Shown here: positions 10,183 through 20,930 of the stretch, piece after piece
Position numbering within the stretch: the first letter of the stretch is position 1
Layout: every line of letters starts with the position of its first letter
NCBI GenBank assembly: GCA_002049455.2
Contig: KV918780.1
Span: forward strand, 186,001 to 250,000
Direction: 5' to 3'
DNA length: 64,000 nt
DNA from: Porphyra umbilicalis
Taxonomy: Eukaryota > Rhodophyta > Bangiophyceae > Bangiales > Bangiaceae
The notes under the pieces: model-generated
Seen by the model: only the letters and a program-made list of their open reading frames with translations
Database searches by the model: none
Told to the model about the DNA's origin: nothing
Position numbers and translations under genes: made by a program

Positions 10183-13100
10183 TCACCCACGCCACCCGTC
10201 CTCCTCATACCCAGAGTCAAAGTAAAGCTCCTCCCCAGGGGATAACTCTCGCAAAGCAAACAGCCCCACCCTCAGATACCCACAAACGCTGAGCAGCTTA
10301 GGCTGCAAGTCAGCCCTAACGCTGCTGTGGTTCACGTACCGCACCCGACTGCCAATACGGCACGCATCGAGGACGACAGAGCGCGTCAGCGTGTACAAGT
10401 AACTGACGCCAAGTGCGTCGTAGACGCGGCCTCTGGTGTGCGCATCATCGTGCGGTACCATCTCCCCCACATACTCACCGACAAAATCCCTCTTGACCGC
10501 CCGCTGCGCAGCAAACACACCAAAGCCGTGCGCGTCCGACCGACCCAGCACGAGGCGTACTCGAAGGCCGACTTGCATCTGCACGTTCCGGCAGCGCCTG
10601 CTACCTCTGACCCCGCCGGCGACTGGGTCAGCAGCCGCCAAGACAACGACACGGGGCGCCGTGGCCTCGCTCTCCCCGCCAATGGCACTGAAGGGCTGCT
10701 CCCCGTCCACACCCGACGCCGGGTCCCAATGCGCCCCACAGGACCCACACGCATCAGGGTCACACTCGCGGTCGCAAGCGAAGCATGGACAGTCATCGGT
10801 GGCGCAGCGCCCGGGCGCGGAGCATTCACACCACACGCGGCGCGAGCAGAGCCGCGAACCCGAAGCCGGAGCGCTCTCCAGGTGCGACCATCCCGATACG
10901 GAAGCGAGCGAACCGGGAGTCCACCCAGGCGTCGCGCAGCCGTCGCTGTCGCCCTCTTTCTCGGTGTCGCCGACGTCGCTTCGCGCCGGCGCCCATTGGT
11001 GTGCCGCCGCCAATTCCTCCTCTTCGTCGCAAGCGTCGACGTCGATTGGCCGCGGCGCCGCCTGGTGCACCGCCCCCGTTTCCTCCTCTGCGCCAGTCGC
11101 GTCGACGTCTATTGGAGACGTCGCCCCCTCGTGCGCGGCCACCGCGTCCTCCTCTTCGTCGGAGTCGGCTACATATATTGGCGACATCCCGCCCTTGTGC
11201 GCCGCCAGCACGTCCTCCTCTTCCTCGGAGCCGTCAACGTCGATTGGCGACGCCACCCCCTTGTGCGCCGCCACCGCGTCCTCCTCGTCCGCGGTGCCTT
11301 CGCCGTCGCTTGGATGTGGCCGCGCCTGGTCCGCCGACACTGCGTCGTCCTGCGTTGCCGAGCTACTGCTGCCGTTGTCCTTGTGGGAGCCGTCACTGAC
11401 ACTTGGCGGGCCCGCCCCCTCCTGCGCTGCCCCTGCGCCGTCAGGCGACACGGTTGCGGCGGCGACATTGGTCGAGGCAGCCGGTGGCACACCGGGATCG
11501 ACAGATGTCCACCGCAGGCGCGCGCAGCCGCAGTACTTTTCGCAGGGAATATCTGCTCGCGCACACCGACACACCTCCGCTGTGCATTTGCCCTGATGGA
11601 AACACGGCACAAAGTCCACAGCTGGGCCACCGCCCTTACTGCTCCTGTCCTCAGCCGGCGATGCCGTCGTCCCTTCAACCCGGTGTCGCTGGGCCGACGC
11701 AGCTTGCGACAGACCCAATGATCCCGACTTCGAACTTCTTTTTTCGACAGACTGCCGCGGGTCCTCCAACGGCGCGGCGACTGCAGAAGAGGTGCCTTGA
11801 CCCAAGCCGACAGCGTGGATGTACTCAGCCACACCACGACACGACTGCCCAGGCACAAATCTGGCAAGCCCGCACGTGTCGCCCTGGCCGACAATGGCGG
11901 CGCCGGCGCGCAGGAGGGCAATCTGGTCCGCCGTCCAGGCCCCCACGGCAGCTGCAAAGTGCCCATCGTCACCTACTCGATGAGACTTGGAAGCAAGGCA
12001 GCAATCGCCGCACTCACCGGACACGCTGGCAATGGCATGGTGAATCGAGCTCGCCGGCCGACCACGCCGCGCACTAGCCTGCGGTGGCCGCGAGAACGCA
12101 TCACAGGCGCTGCCCGCGGCCAAACCGCCACCGATGGCTCGGGGAGCAGACGCCGTTGCTCTCTGCTTCCCGTGGTAGTCACTCCCACGGCGCTGAGAGA
12201 GGCGGGATGGGTCGGGCGGCGGCCGCACAGGCATAGTGGGAGGGGGCGCCGACAGAGGATCGGAGGGATTTGTAGAGTGCAGACGGCAGGCGTACCGCAA
12301 GCAGACACGACAGAGCAAACTGGAAAGCGTGTCTCTCCCCAGCACCGATGTGTCAATGTCATGGCCACCAGCGCCATCGTCCTCACCAAGGCGACCTGCC
12401 GCCCAACCAGCAGCACCGACAGTCGCAACACCCGCGCTGGAGCCGCGGCGACCATCCGAAATGACGACAGGCAACCAATTCGTCGAGCGCAGTGCACGCA
12501 CTGCGTGAGCGTCTGCTCTTCGCCGGTCTTCCACCGACAGCTCCCGCGCGACCAAGAGCGCTTGCCGCACCGCCCATCTCCGACTCGCTCGAGGGAGCCC
12601 GGCGGCCACCCCATCTGCGGTAGTCTCTGCAGCAACCCTAGAAACCTCCCAGCGCTCAGGCCGCGCCTCGACGCGCCCAAGTCCGGCAGCGACCAACCAC
12701 CCGTCGGCCGTCAACGACGGCACACGCACCGCCCCACTGCCGAGTACGACGGCCAGACTGGCGCCGCCGGTTAGCCGCTCCACGGCTGTACGACGCGCGA
12801 TAGAAGCGGCCCGCTCCGACCGCAATGCCGCATGGTCACGAGCTCGACGCTTGATGAGCGCCACGAGGCGCCTCACCGCAGCAGTGCTGCACCCTCGTGA
12901 GGTAGCAATAGCTCCCAGGACCACCATCCCCTGTCCAAACATCCCGGTCACCGCGCTCACTCCAGCTCGCTCAGCAAGCCGTCGCATCCGCTGGGGCAGC
13001 CGATTGTTGTGCACCCCGCGTTGCTCGCAGTCCTCATCATCGGACGCGTCACTCGCATCGCTGTCGACCGGGCCGGCCCATCTGTCCATTAAGGCGGCAC

Positions 13101-13995
13101 GCGCCGACTCAGCAAACGGGCCGCACATGTCCTGCAAGTCCGGCACAAACCGCTTCCCGGGGTCCTCCTCAACGCGCCGCCAAGAAAAGCGAGTGGGGAC
13201 GTAATACGTGTGCGTTGGCAGCTGCTCCTCGGCTGAGAGCGAAGTGACTCGCACTGAGCCAGGTGGAGGGAGACACCACAGGGAACGAGCCCCGACGTCG
13301 GTATCCCACCTAGAGAACGTCTCACCGGCGGGGCGGACAGTACCTGGCTCGACACCTTGGTCACGCGCCCGCCGCCCGTGCAATGACAAACGCCGCAGCT
13401 TTGAGGGTGGCTGCCGCCCAATGCCGCCGACATCGCTCCTGCCGGTCCTAGCCCGGTCCTCGCATATACGACCCAAGATGTCGTCTGCCCCAAGTCGCCC
13501 GCCACCACATGCAAACCTGTAGCGTGCTGCCGACATTGTCTTGTTGCTGATGCCCCTCACATCGCCGACCCGCAGTGCACCACCATCGAGAGAGTAGCCG
13601 CCTAAAACCTCACCTGAGACTCCCGCCTCCCCCTGCCCGACCCGACAATCACACCAAACACCGTTCTCCCGACCCAGGGACGTCGCATCAATGCCTCCGC
13701 TGGCGCCCCCGCTCACGAGGTGAGCCACAACCAGTGTCGCTAACACTGGCGGCGTCTTGCCGCTCGGAGGATCCACCGCAACTGCGCGGCGTTGCCGTTC
13801 TGCTGCCGCTCTGTTGACGCGTATGGCGACTTCCACAGCTACGCGGTGGCGTCGTAGCTTGTGGCGCCGCGCGGTCCGGAGCACACAGTCAACAGGACTG
13901 TCACCAAAGCGTTGCTCATCACCCGCGCCGGCAGGGTCGTCGCGATCGACCGGCACGTCCAGCTCTGGCCAGTCCAAAAGGTGGTCAGTGTCCAT
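10183..13995 (-). CDS. E(z): Enhancer of zeste-like histone H3K27 methyltransferase (PRC2 catalytic subunit)
   Basis: A 1270-residue single-exon frame. In order it shows a Ser/Asp-rich tract, a cysteine cluster LLCRVCLRYACRLH (about 12300) like the FCRRCxxYDCxLH of E(z), a SANT2-like segment WTADQIALLRAG...GLARFVPGQ (about 11900), a first CXC half (CFHQGKCTAEVCRC... CEKYCGC, about 11550), an acidic repeat insertion, a second CXC half (CPCFACDRECDPDACGSC, about 10750) and a C-terminal SET domain (about 10590-10190) with GFGVFAAQ, GEYVGE, RYVNHSS and PGEELYFDS. Family knowledge: E(z) methylates H3 Lys27 within PRC2 in the nucleus. It is longer than the usual 750-900 residues. The tyrosine of the usual FDY is Ser here. 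The start at 13995 (MDTDHLLDWPEL) is the first ATG; further upstream only a TTG precedes it. A 5' exon ending near 14193 before a GTGAGTA donor is possible but unproven. Confidence 0.88.
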   Translation of the reverse strand: MDTDHLLDWPELDVPVDRDDPAGAGDEQRFGDSPVDCVLRTARRHKLRRHRVAVEVAIRVNRAAAERQRRAVAVDPPSGKTPPVLATLVVAHLVSGGASGGIDATSLGRENGVWCDCRVGQGEAGVSGEVLGGYSLDGGALRVGDVRGISNKTMSAARYRFACGGGRLGADDILGRICEDRARTGRSDVGGIGRQPPSKLRRLSLHGRRARDQGVEPGTVRPAGETFSRWDTDVGARSLWCLPPPGSVRVTSLSAEEQLPTHTYYVPTRFSWRRVEEDPGKRFVPDLQDMCGPFAESARAALMDRWAGPVDSDASDASDDEDCEQRGVHNNRLPQRMRRLAERAGVSAVTGMFGQGMVVLGAIATSRGCSTAAVRRLVALIKRRARDHAALRSERAASIARRTAVERLTGGASLAVVLGSGAVRVPSLTADGWLVAAGLGRVEARPERWEVSRVAAETTADGVAAGLPRASRRWAVRQALLVARELSVEDRRRADAHAVRALRSTNWLPVVISDGRRGSSAGVATVGAAGWAAGRLGEDDGAGGHDIDTSVLGRDTLSSLLCRVCLRYACRLHSTNPSDPLSAPPPTMPVRPPPDPSRLSQRRGSDYHGKQRATASAPRAIGGGLAAGSACDAFSRPPQASARRGRPASSIHHAIASVSGECGDCCLASKSHRVGDDGHFAAAVGAWTADQIALLRAGAAIVGQGDTCGLARFVPGQSCRGVAEYIHAVGLGQGTSSAVAAPLEDPRQSVEKRSSKSGSLGLSQAASAQRHRVEGTTASPAEDRSSKGGGPAVDFVPCFHQGKCTAEVCRCARADIPCEKYCGCARLRWTSVDPGVPPAASTNVAAATVSPDGAGAAQEGAGPPSVSDGSHKDNGSSSSATQDDAVSADQARPHPSDGEGTADEEDAVAAHKGVASPIDVDGSEEEEDVLAAHKGGMSPIYVADSDEEEDAVAAHEGATSPIDVDATGAEEETGAVHQAAPRPIDVDACDEEEELAAAHQWAPARSDVGDTEKEGDSDGCATPGWTPGSLASVSGWSHLESAPASGSRLCSRRVWCECSAPGRCATDDCPCFACDRECDPDACGSCGAHWDPASGVDGEQPFSAIGGESEATAPRVVVLAAADPVAGGVRGSRRCRNVQMQVGLRVRLVLGRSDAHGFGVFAAQRAVKRDFVGEYVGEMVPHDDAHTRGRVYDALGVSYLYTLTRSVVLDACRIGSRVRYVNHSSVRADLQPKLLSVCGYLRVGLFALRELSPGEELYFDSGYEEDGWRG
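10960..11420 (-). repeat. 27-residue acidic repeat inside the E(z) CXC domain
   Basis: A coding repeat of about 81 bp. Units read as runs of Asp/Glu, then AVAAHKG-like residues, then SPIDVD, SPIYVAD or PRPIDVD. Five recognisable copies are present, the last degenerate. The hydrophobic core followed by acidic residues resembles SUMO-interacting motifs, though only loosely. The array lies between the two halves of the cysteine-rich CXC domain, which is compact in animals and plants. Confidence 0.7.
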
Positions 13996-14560
13996 GAGGG
14001 GGCCCAATGGGCGGGTAGAGAGGATGCCTCGAACGAACTGCACAGACGGGTACGTGTGCACCAGCGTCGTGCAGGAGATGAGCTGCGTGCCGCACGCGAG
14101 CACAGAGGAGAGACTGACAGGCGAGGGCGGCAGGGCAGGAGTGCTTGCCAATTAACTGAGCAGCCGAACATGAAAGTACTCACGTGCAAACCTGGCGTTC
14201 CCGTCGGGGAGCCTGTGAGGGCCATCCCGTTTGGAATGGCTGAAAATTTTGATGATAAATACGACTTGTCGTGGTGCACGTCTCTGTGACCCGCACAACC
14301 CAGCAGATGATCGCGGCCGGGCCGGGGCACACTTCTTTTGACCGACCCCATGCGGATCTTTGTCAATGGCGCGCCATTGAGCACCGCCGGCGGGGCTCCT
14401 GACGGCTGGGGCACCTGCGACCGACCGCCAGTCACTGCCGCGCCGCTGCCGACACCACTGCCCAGAAGACAGATTAGCCGCACCACCCACTCTGGCTGTT
14501 GGCCGCCCGCCGCCGGTAAGCCGACGCCAGCGACCGCCTGCCCGCCGTCGGCCACGCGCT
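13996..14560. other. upstream region of E(z), possible 5' exon
   Basis: On the minus strand an acceptor-like TCTGTGCAG lies near 14040 and a donor-like GTGAGTACT near 14193, so an intron of about 150 bp ahead of the annotated start is conceivable. An AT-rich patch at 14240-14265 could be promoter sequence. Neither can be confirmed from sequence alone. Confidence 0.3.
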
Positions 14561-15880
14561 CGACGCGCTCGACGTGTCGGCTGGCCTGGCGGTGGCGGGC
14601 CTCCTCGCCGGCGACGGGGCGTGGGCGACCCCGCCCGGCGCGTCTGTCAATGGCACGGCGCGCGTCGCCGCCACGACGGCGGCGGTGGAGAGCGTCCTCG
14701 CCTGGTCCGCCGTGGTGGTGGTGGAGCACCCGCCCGCCGCCCTCGCCGCCTTTTCCCCCGCCGCCGGCGTGTGGTCGACGGTCGACGAGTGGCACGCGCG
14801 GCGGTTGCGGAGCCGCTGGGGCGCCGCCAGTGTATGGTCGACGGTCGACGAGTGGCACGCGTGGCGGTTGCGGAGCCGCTGATGCGCCGCTGGCGGCCTC
14901 GTTGCCCTCCTCAGAGCGCTGGAGGAGCGGGTCGCGGGCGGAAATGCTGCCGCCGCCGCCGCCGAGTCGCGGGCGAGCTTGGTCACCTACTGCGACGACT
15001 ACCGCGCGCGCGTCGCTTTTGCGTCGGCCTCCGCGGGCCAACAAACGCTGCTGATGCGCGCGGCCGAGAGGGGCGACGGGGCGGGCACGGCGGCCGACGC
15101 TGCGGCGGCAACGACGACGGCGGAGGCGCGGTCGGTGGAGGCGCCAGGAGGCCCGCCGCGACGGCCTTGCCCGCCAGCACCGTGCGGGCGGCGCGGGGCG
15201 GCGTGCGCCCGACGCCCACCAGCGTGCGACTGGCCGCGCGGGGCAGGGCCGAGGAGGCGCTCCACCAACGCCGCCGCCAGTTCCTGACGAGCCCATGGCG
15301 CGCGACGACCGCCTCGCTTGCGTTCCCCGACGTGCCGCCGTCCTCGAGGCCGACGGCTCCATCACGGCGGCGCGGCTCCACGTGTTTGGGCCCGACGAAG
15401 TGGGCGCCCGCCGCCTCGCCACGTCAGCGACCTCGCCGGCGGCGGCGGCGGCGGTGGCGGCGGCCGGCGGCCTCGGCGGCCTCAAACGCCTCGGTGGCGG
15501 GGCTGCCATCAAGGACTCCGAGGCGTGGCCGCCGCCGCGCACGAGACCGACGCGGCGGCGCGCGCGGCGCTGGCCGCGCGGATGGCGACCGACGAGGTGG
15601 CGGTGACGACGGGGATCGACATGGCCGCCTGACGCGGCTATGGCGGGCTTCCGACTGCTTGCGTGCGTTCGAACGGCTCGCCGCCGGGGCTCACGCGGTG
15701 GCGGTGTCGGCGGGGGAGGCGACCGCACAGGCGGGGCCGTTTGTGACGTTTACGCTGGTGACGGGAGCGTTTACAGATATGGCCCTGTCCTGGCTGTGCA
15801 TCGTCCGCGCGCTCGACGCGCCGCCGAACGCGCTGGTGTTTGCGGCAGCCGACGAGGACTCGTACGACCGGAGGACGGCC
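14560..15880 (+). pseudogene. nucleotide-diphospho-sugar transferase-like remnant
   Basis: From about 15655 to 15875 one plus frame reads FVTFTLVTGAFTDMALSWL and then ALDAPPNALVFAAADEDSYD. This fits the opening of the nucleotide-diphospho-sugar transferase domain found in plant and algal Golgi enzymes (family assignment from memory). The frame then runs into satellite DNA and the catalytic part is absent. Upstream, several other frames look protein-like (for example VAGLLAGDGAWATPP near 14600 and SRASLVTYCDDYRARVAF near 14970) but cannot be joined. A 63-bp local duplication lies at about 14770-14880. I read this as a broken gene. Confidence 0.35.
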
Positions 15881-15924
15881 GCCGTTGCCGCCGCGTCGTG
15901 CCCACCTCCGGCCGTGGGCGGCGG

Positions 15925-16800
15925 TGTTGAAAGACAACGCCGCACGTGCGGCGATGCTCAACCGGGGAGGGGGGAGCGGGTGGGCGGGGATGGGGGGCGC
16001 GGCGGCTGCGTCTGTCGCGCGCCCGCCCACGTCTGTCGACGTCGGCGGCGGCAGAGGCAACTGACCGCCGCCACGCCATCACCGCGGTCGCCGTCGCGTT
16101 TAAGACAACGCCGCACGTGGCGGATGGTCAACCGGGGTGGGGGGAGCGGGTGGGCGGGGATGGGGACGCGGCGGCTTCGTCCGTCACGTGCCCGCCCGCG
16201 TCTGTCGACGTCGGCGGCTACAGAGGCAACTGACCGCCGCCGACGCCATCGCCGGGGCCGCCGTCGATTAAGACAACGCCGCAAGTGCGGCGATGGTCAA
16301 CCGGGGGGGGGGGAGCGGGTGGGCGGGGATGGGGGGGGCGCGGCGGCTTCGTCTGTCGCGGCCCGCCACGTCTGTCGACGTCGGCGCGGCAGCGGCAACT
16401 GACCGCCGCCGGCGCCATCGCCGCGGTCGCCGTCGCGTATAAAGCAACGCCGTAGAAGACAACGCGCACGTGCCGCGATGGTCAACCGGGGTTGGGGGGA
16501 GCGGGTGGGCGGGGATGGGGGACGCGGCGGCTTCGTCCGTCACGTGCCCGCCCGCGTCTGTCGACGTCGGCGGCGGCAGAGGCAACTGACCGCCGCCGAC
16601 GCCATCGCCGCGGTCGCCGTCGCGTATAAGACAACGCCGCACGTGGGCGATGGTCAACCGGGGTGGGGGGAGCCGGTGGGCGGGGATGGGGGGGCGTGGA
16701 TGGGCTGCGTCCCTCGCGAGCCCGCATGTCTGTCGACGTCGGCGGCGGCAGAGGCAACTGACCGCCGCCAACGCCATCGCCGCGGCCGCCGTCGACTTGT
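15925..16800. repeat. 172-bp satellite, 5 copies
   Basis: The phrase GGTCAACCGGGG (or a close variant) recurs near 15959, 16128, 16298, 16484 and 16655. Each is followed by GCGGGTGGGCGGGGATGG, CGTCTGTCGACGTCGGCG and GCAACTGACCGCCGCC. The spacing is 169-186 bp. Several copies contain GTATAAGACAACGC. The array truncates the sugar-transferase remnant to its left. Confidence 0.85.
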
Positions 16801-17414
16801 GCGACGTGGCCTCGTGGCCGCGAACGGTCGGACAACGTGGAAGGAACGGATGGGTGGGGGTTTGAGAGGCGGCGCCTGCGTCGGTGCCGCGCGTGCCCAC
16901 ATCGGTCGATGTCTGCAGCGCCCGTGCCCTCGTCGGCCGGCGTGCCCGTGTCGGTCCATGTCGGCGCGTGTGTCGCTGTCGGCTGGCGTGCCCGTGTCGG
17001 TCGATGTCGGCGTCAGCAGACGCAACTAACCGCCGCCGACGCCCCCGTCAGCAGGGGTGGGGGTAACAGCGCGGCGGTGGTGCGGGACGCGGACGCTGCG
17101 TCGTTGGCGCACTGCAGCCGCTGTCGTTATGTGTGAGGTGCCCGTGCGGGCGGATACGGTCGGCCTTGGGGGGGGCAAACGCCGGACGGGGGTGCGGGAG
17201 GTGGCGGCAGACGTGACGTCTCTTTTTACGCCGACACGGCTTCTCGACGACACTGCTGAACAGAGGGACAGAGTCAATAACGGAGTATTCGAGCCCCACA
17301 GCAAACGCACACCGCAACTGTCCATCCCATCGCGCGCGCCAGGCGCGCCCCTGCAGTCGCCAACTTCCACGCCCCACCACTGTCACTCAGTCCCCCCCCC
17401 CCCTCCTCCTCCCC
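16801..17414. other. short repeats, no gene recognised
   Basis: Around 16880-17030 a shorter repeat with the phrase CGTGCCCGTGTCGGTC occurs several times. The rest, to 17414, is spacer downstream of the minus-strand zinc-knuckle gene. Confidence 0.4.
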
Positions 17415-19255
17415 CTAGTCGTCGACGTCACTCCCATCTGAACCCCCCGGTCCGTCTTCCTCATCCTCTTCCACATCACCATCGCCGCCATCAGCACCGT
17501 CCTGGCGGCTCCTCGTCGAGCCTCGCCTTCCCGCCCCGGCACCCGCGGCGGTCGCAAGCTCGTTGTCCCACGTGGGATCCCCCGCAAGAGACACGCCGAG
17601 CACCTGGGAAGCCGCAAAGTTTGAGTCAATATACTTCTTGACCCAACAACTAATGAGAGAGAGGAGGTTGGTGTTGGAAAACCGTCGTCCGCCGAGAGAC
17701 CAACTGCTCCGCCACGTCGGCAGGCGACACGACGCCGCATGTGATGTTCATGCCAATCAGGAAGTTCTCCGTCGCGGCTTGGATGAACTCCTCCTCCATC
17801 GCAGGAAAAACAGCCGCCTGCACCCCCAGCGCGCCGTGGAATACCTTCCGTGCGAGCTCCTCCGGCGACAGCGCGCTGATGGCGGGGCACTCAAACGTTG
17901 CTACCCCTTCATACTTGCGACGTTCCTCCGCCTTCCACCGAAGATGAAAGGGCGTAGAGTCAATAGGGGGAGGAGGGACAGCAGGCGTGTTCTGGTCGGC
18001 GCAAACGCGCGCCGCGGCCGCCGCCCCAACGAGGACCCCGTCCGTCGACCCGGAGCCCGTAGCGAGCAGCCGAGACACGCCATCGGCAGCCCGCAACGCG
18101 TTAGTGTGCATAAGACCAGTGTGCTCCCGCTGCATCTGTGCGGCGGAGCGCGTTCCCATCTCCTCCAAAGGACGACCGCGTGTGCCTCCCGCAGGAAGCG
18201 CGGACGAGCCGCCACCGCCGTCGTTGCTGACCGCCGAGCACCCCGCCGCAGCGCCTCCCCGCGTGCGCCCGGACTGTGTTGACACAGGCGCTGCTGCACG
18301 GTGACCGCCGCGGCCCACACGACCACCGCGGACATCACCGCGACCACGCACGCGGCGGTCCCATGCAGGTTCAGCGGAACGCCGCGCGGCGACTGCCTCC
18401 AAATCCACCTCCTCGTTCCCTTCCACCGGCAAAATTGGGGGAGAATTGGCCGCCGTGGCGCCACCGCGCTGCCCGACAGCTACCGTAGACCCGCCTGCGG
18501 CAGCGCCTTGACCGCGTCCGCTCCCAGGCGCCGCCGCCGCACCAACGCCACCCCGCCCGATTTGCCCCCGCCCCGCAGCCGCGCCGCGGCCTCCGCGCCC
18601 GGATCGCCCCCCCCCCGCCCGTACAACTGCGGCAGCACCGCCGGTTGCTGCCACCATCGCCGCCCCAACGGCCGTCTGGCCCGGCTCGTTCGCGGAGGCG
18701 ACCATCGCCTCAAAATGTGCGCGGTTTTCGACCCCATTCGTGGCGGCGGCGACACCGCTTGCCTCCATGACATCCGCCGCCTCGAGGACGTCCCACCCAA
18801 CCTCGTGCACGTTGGCGGCGAGCCGCGCCGCAGACGCGGCGAGCTCCTGCGCCTCGCGCCACTCCTGCCAGCATGCCGCGTGTTGCATCCGCACCCACTC
18901 AGCCACGTCGCTCTCCTGCAGCCAATTGCAGGCAAAATCAGACATGGTCAGCGCGGCGCTCCGCGCCGCCGCGTGATCTTTTTCCCGTCCTGCCGTCCAT
19001 CACAAAACGCTCAGGAGACAGCGCCATCGTTCCGACGCGATGGCCTTCTCCTCGGCACTTGGAGCACTTCTCCAGGCACGCGCAGTCCTTGGAGTAGCAC
19101 GTACCCGACTTGTGAAATGGGTGGGTGGGGGGCAGGCGGTGGAGGCACGGGTATGACTTCAGTGCACACGTGCGCTGCGAGTGTGACCCCGTTCGCTTGT
19201 TACCTTCGTCATCTGGCCCCAAGTCAAACCCACAAAGAAGGCATTTGCCTGTCAT
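17415..19255 (-). CDS. zinc-knuckle plus helical-domain family protein (two frameshifts)
   Basis: Starts MTGKCLLCGFD at 19255 with a CX2C...SQRTC knuckle, the THPFHKSGTC motif and CSKCRGEGH. The frame shifts near an A5 run at about 18990, then continues from MSDFACNWLQES through a long Gly/Arg/Ala-rich linker to a C-terminal helical domain (LSPEELARKVF... EEFIQAATEN... SPADVAEQL). A second shift within a TCTC stretch near 17695 leads to GGRRFSNTNLLSLISCWVKKYI and an acidic tail ending at 17415. The paralogue at 56019-57464 has the same order, which justifies joining the pieces. Linker RGRG-type repeats suggest RNA binding. Two breaks make it either a pseudogene or a region with base-calling errors. 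No function can be named. Confidence 0.6.
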
Positions 19256-20214
19256 CTCCGAGAGCCGCGCACACGCACACACAGGCACAGGGCGCCATAC
19301 GGCACTCCGCTGAGCCGTACCCGCGTCACACGTCAAGAGTCGTGGTCCACCGTACACTCTCGCCCTCCAATCGAACTGGGCGAGCGCGCTGGACGACGTC
19401 ACGGTCATCGCCACAGACACATGTCCTCGTGAAAGAGATGCTGAGGGTCGTCAGAGGCGATGGAAGGCGACTGAGGGGGCTGCGCTAAGGGGGTGTGTCA
19501 GAGGGCCGCCTGCCGAGTGGGGTGATGAGCCACATGCAAAAGCGCCCGTCGCCGCGACTAAACAGCTGCCGTGGGGTCGGGAACTGCCGTCGCGTGACTC
19601 GCGGATTTGAGGCCAAGCTTTGCGCCCTCTGACATCTGCAAGTTTCTACACGAGCAAAGGACCAATCAGATCAAAGCGTTTCCAAGCACGGAGGATCACA
19701 AAGGAGCGCCGCGGCAGCTGCGACATTCGTGGCGGCCATGTAGCCCTCCTTTTCTAAGCTTTGCACACGTCGTTTACCATTTGCACCCAACCGGCCGGAA
19801 CACGAAGTGGAGCACGTTTCCCCTCAGAGGGCCAGCGGCGCGCAGCTTAAATTCTTCGAATTTTCACGAAATCTGGCCACCTGCCAGGAAGGGGTCTCTG
19901 GGAGCCGCCTAATGAACGGGGTTAAGGTCCAATCCGCACTGCGCTGGTCACTGCTGCACGAAGTGGCGCACGTTTCCAATGGGATGAGTCCCACTAGGGC
20001 CTAAACCAGAATCGGTCCACCCACCTAAGGCGCTGGGCCACCCGTCGGAGCGCATTCCGAGGGTCGTCGCCACCCTCTCGCGACCTGACCAGCATGTCCT
20101 GGCATTTTATCGCGCGATCGCAAGATTCTGTAAGCAAACGCGCAAGCTTGACGAAACGTGCCGCCCCTGACGGGCCTCCAGGAGGGGGTCAAACGTGCAC
20201 CGCCGACGGAGAGG
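19256..20214. other. intergenic, no gene recognised
   Basis: Lower GC than the surrounding genes. It has short frames only, and none has recognisable content. This may include the promoter of the zinc-knuckle gene. Confidence 0.35.
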
Positions 20215-20930
20215 GTCCATTTTTGGGGGAAGTGCCATACCAATAAAAACGTGAAAAAGACCCCCATGTAGCCCCCTGTGAGGAAAACACGATTCGGGAC
20301 ACCCCTCATCGAAGCTCCAGTTAGCACATAAGCTTTGGCGTTGCAAACCTGTAACCCCACGAACCTGAAAAAAACTGGCTCCAAGATCGGGGCTCTCTGA
20401 GAGGTCTACAGAACAGGGCCCACAGGCGGGTATCAAGGAGTTGTCAGCCAAGCACGCGTCGGGAGAGGCTCTTTCCATGGAGGCCAGTCGAGAATTTTCT
20501 CGTACCCCGCGCCGCCTGTCCTGGTGCAGTGATGTGTCAGTCCTTGAGAAAACGCGCATGTCTCATTTTTGGGACACGCACCATACGAATAAAATCGTGA
20601 AAAAGACCCCCATGTAGCCCCCTGTGAGGAAAACACGATTTGGGACACCCCTCATCGAAGCTCCAGTTAGCACATGAGCTTTGGCGATGCAAACCTTCAA
20701 CCCCACGAACCTGAAAAAGACTGGCTCCAAGATCGGGGCTATCTGAGAGGTCCACAGAACAGGGCCCACAGGTGGATATTCAGGAGTTGTCAGCCAAGCA
20801 CGCGTCGGGAGAGGCTCTTTTCATGGGGGCCAGTCGAGAATTTTCTCGTACCCCACGCCGCCTGCCCCCGTGCAGTGATGTGTCAGTCTTTCAGAAAACA
20901 CGCATGTCTCATTTTTGGGACACGCACGAT
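20215..20930. repeat. tandem duplication, unit about 346 bp, two copies
   Basis: The segment with GTGAAAAAGACCCCCATGTA, CCCCTGTGAGGAAAACACG, ATCGAAGCTCCAGTTAGCAC and GCCAAGCACGCGTCGGGAG is present from about 20251 and again from about 20597. The two copies differ by scattered substitutions. No coding function is evident, and it may be part of an unclassified mobile repeat. Confidence 0.8.

Noticed and set aside
15925..16800. Repeated frames with MVNRGGGSGWAGMG-like text
   Set aside because: They are translations of the 172-bp satellite and start anew in each copy, with no sign of a single protein.
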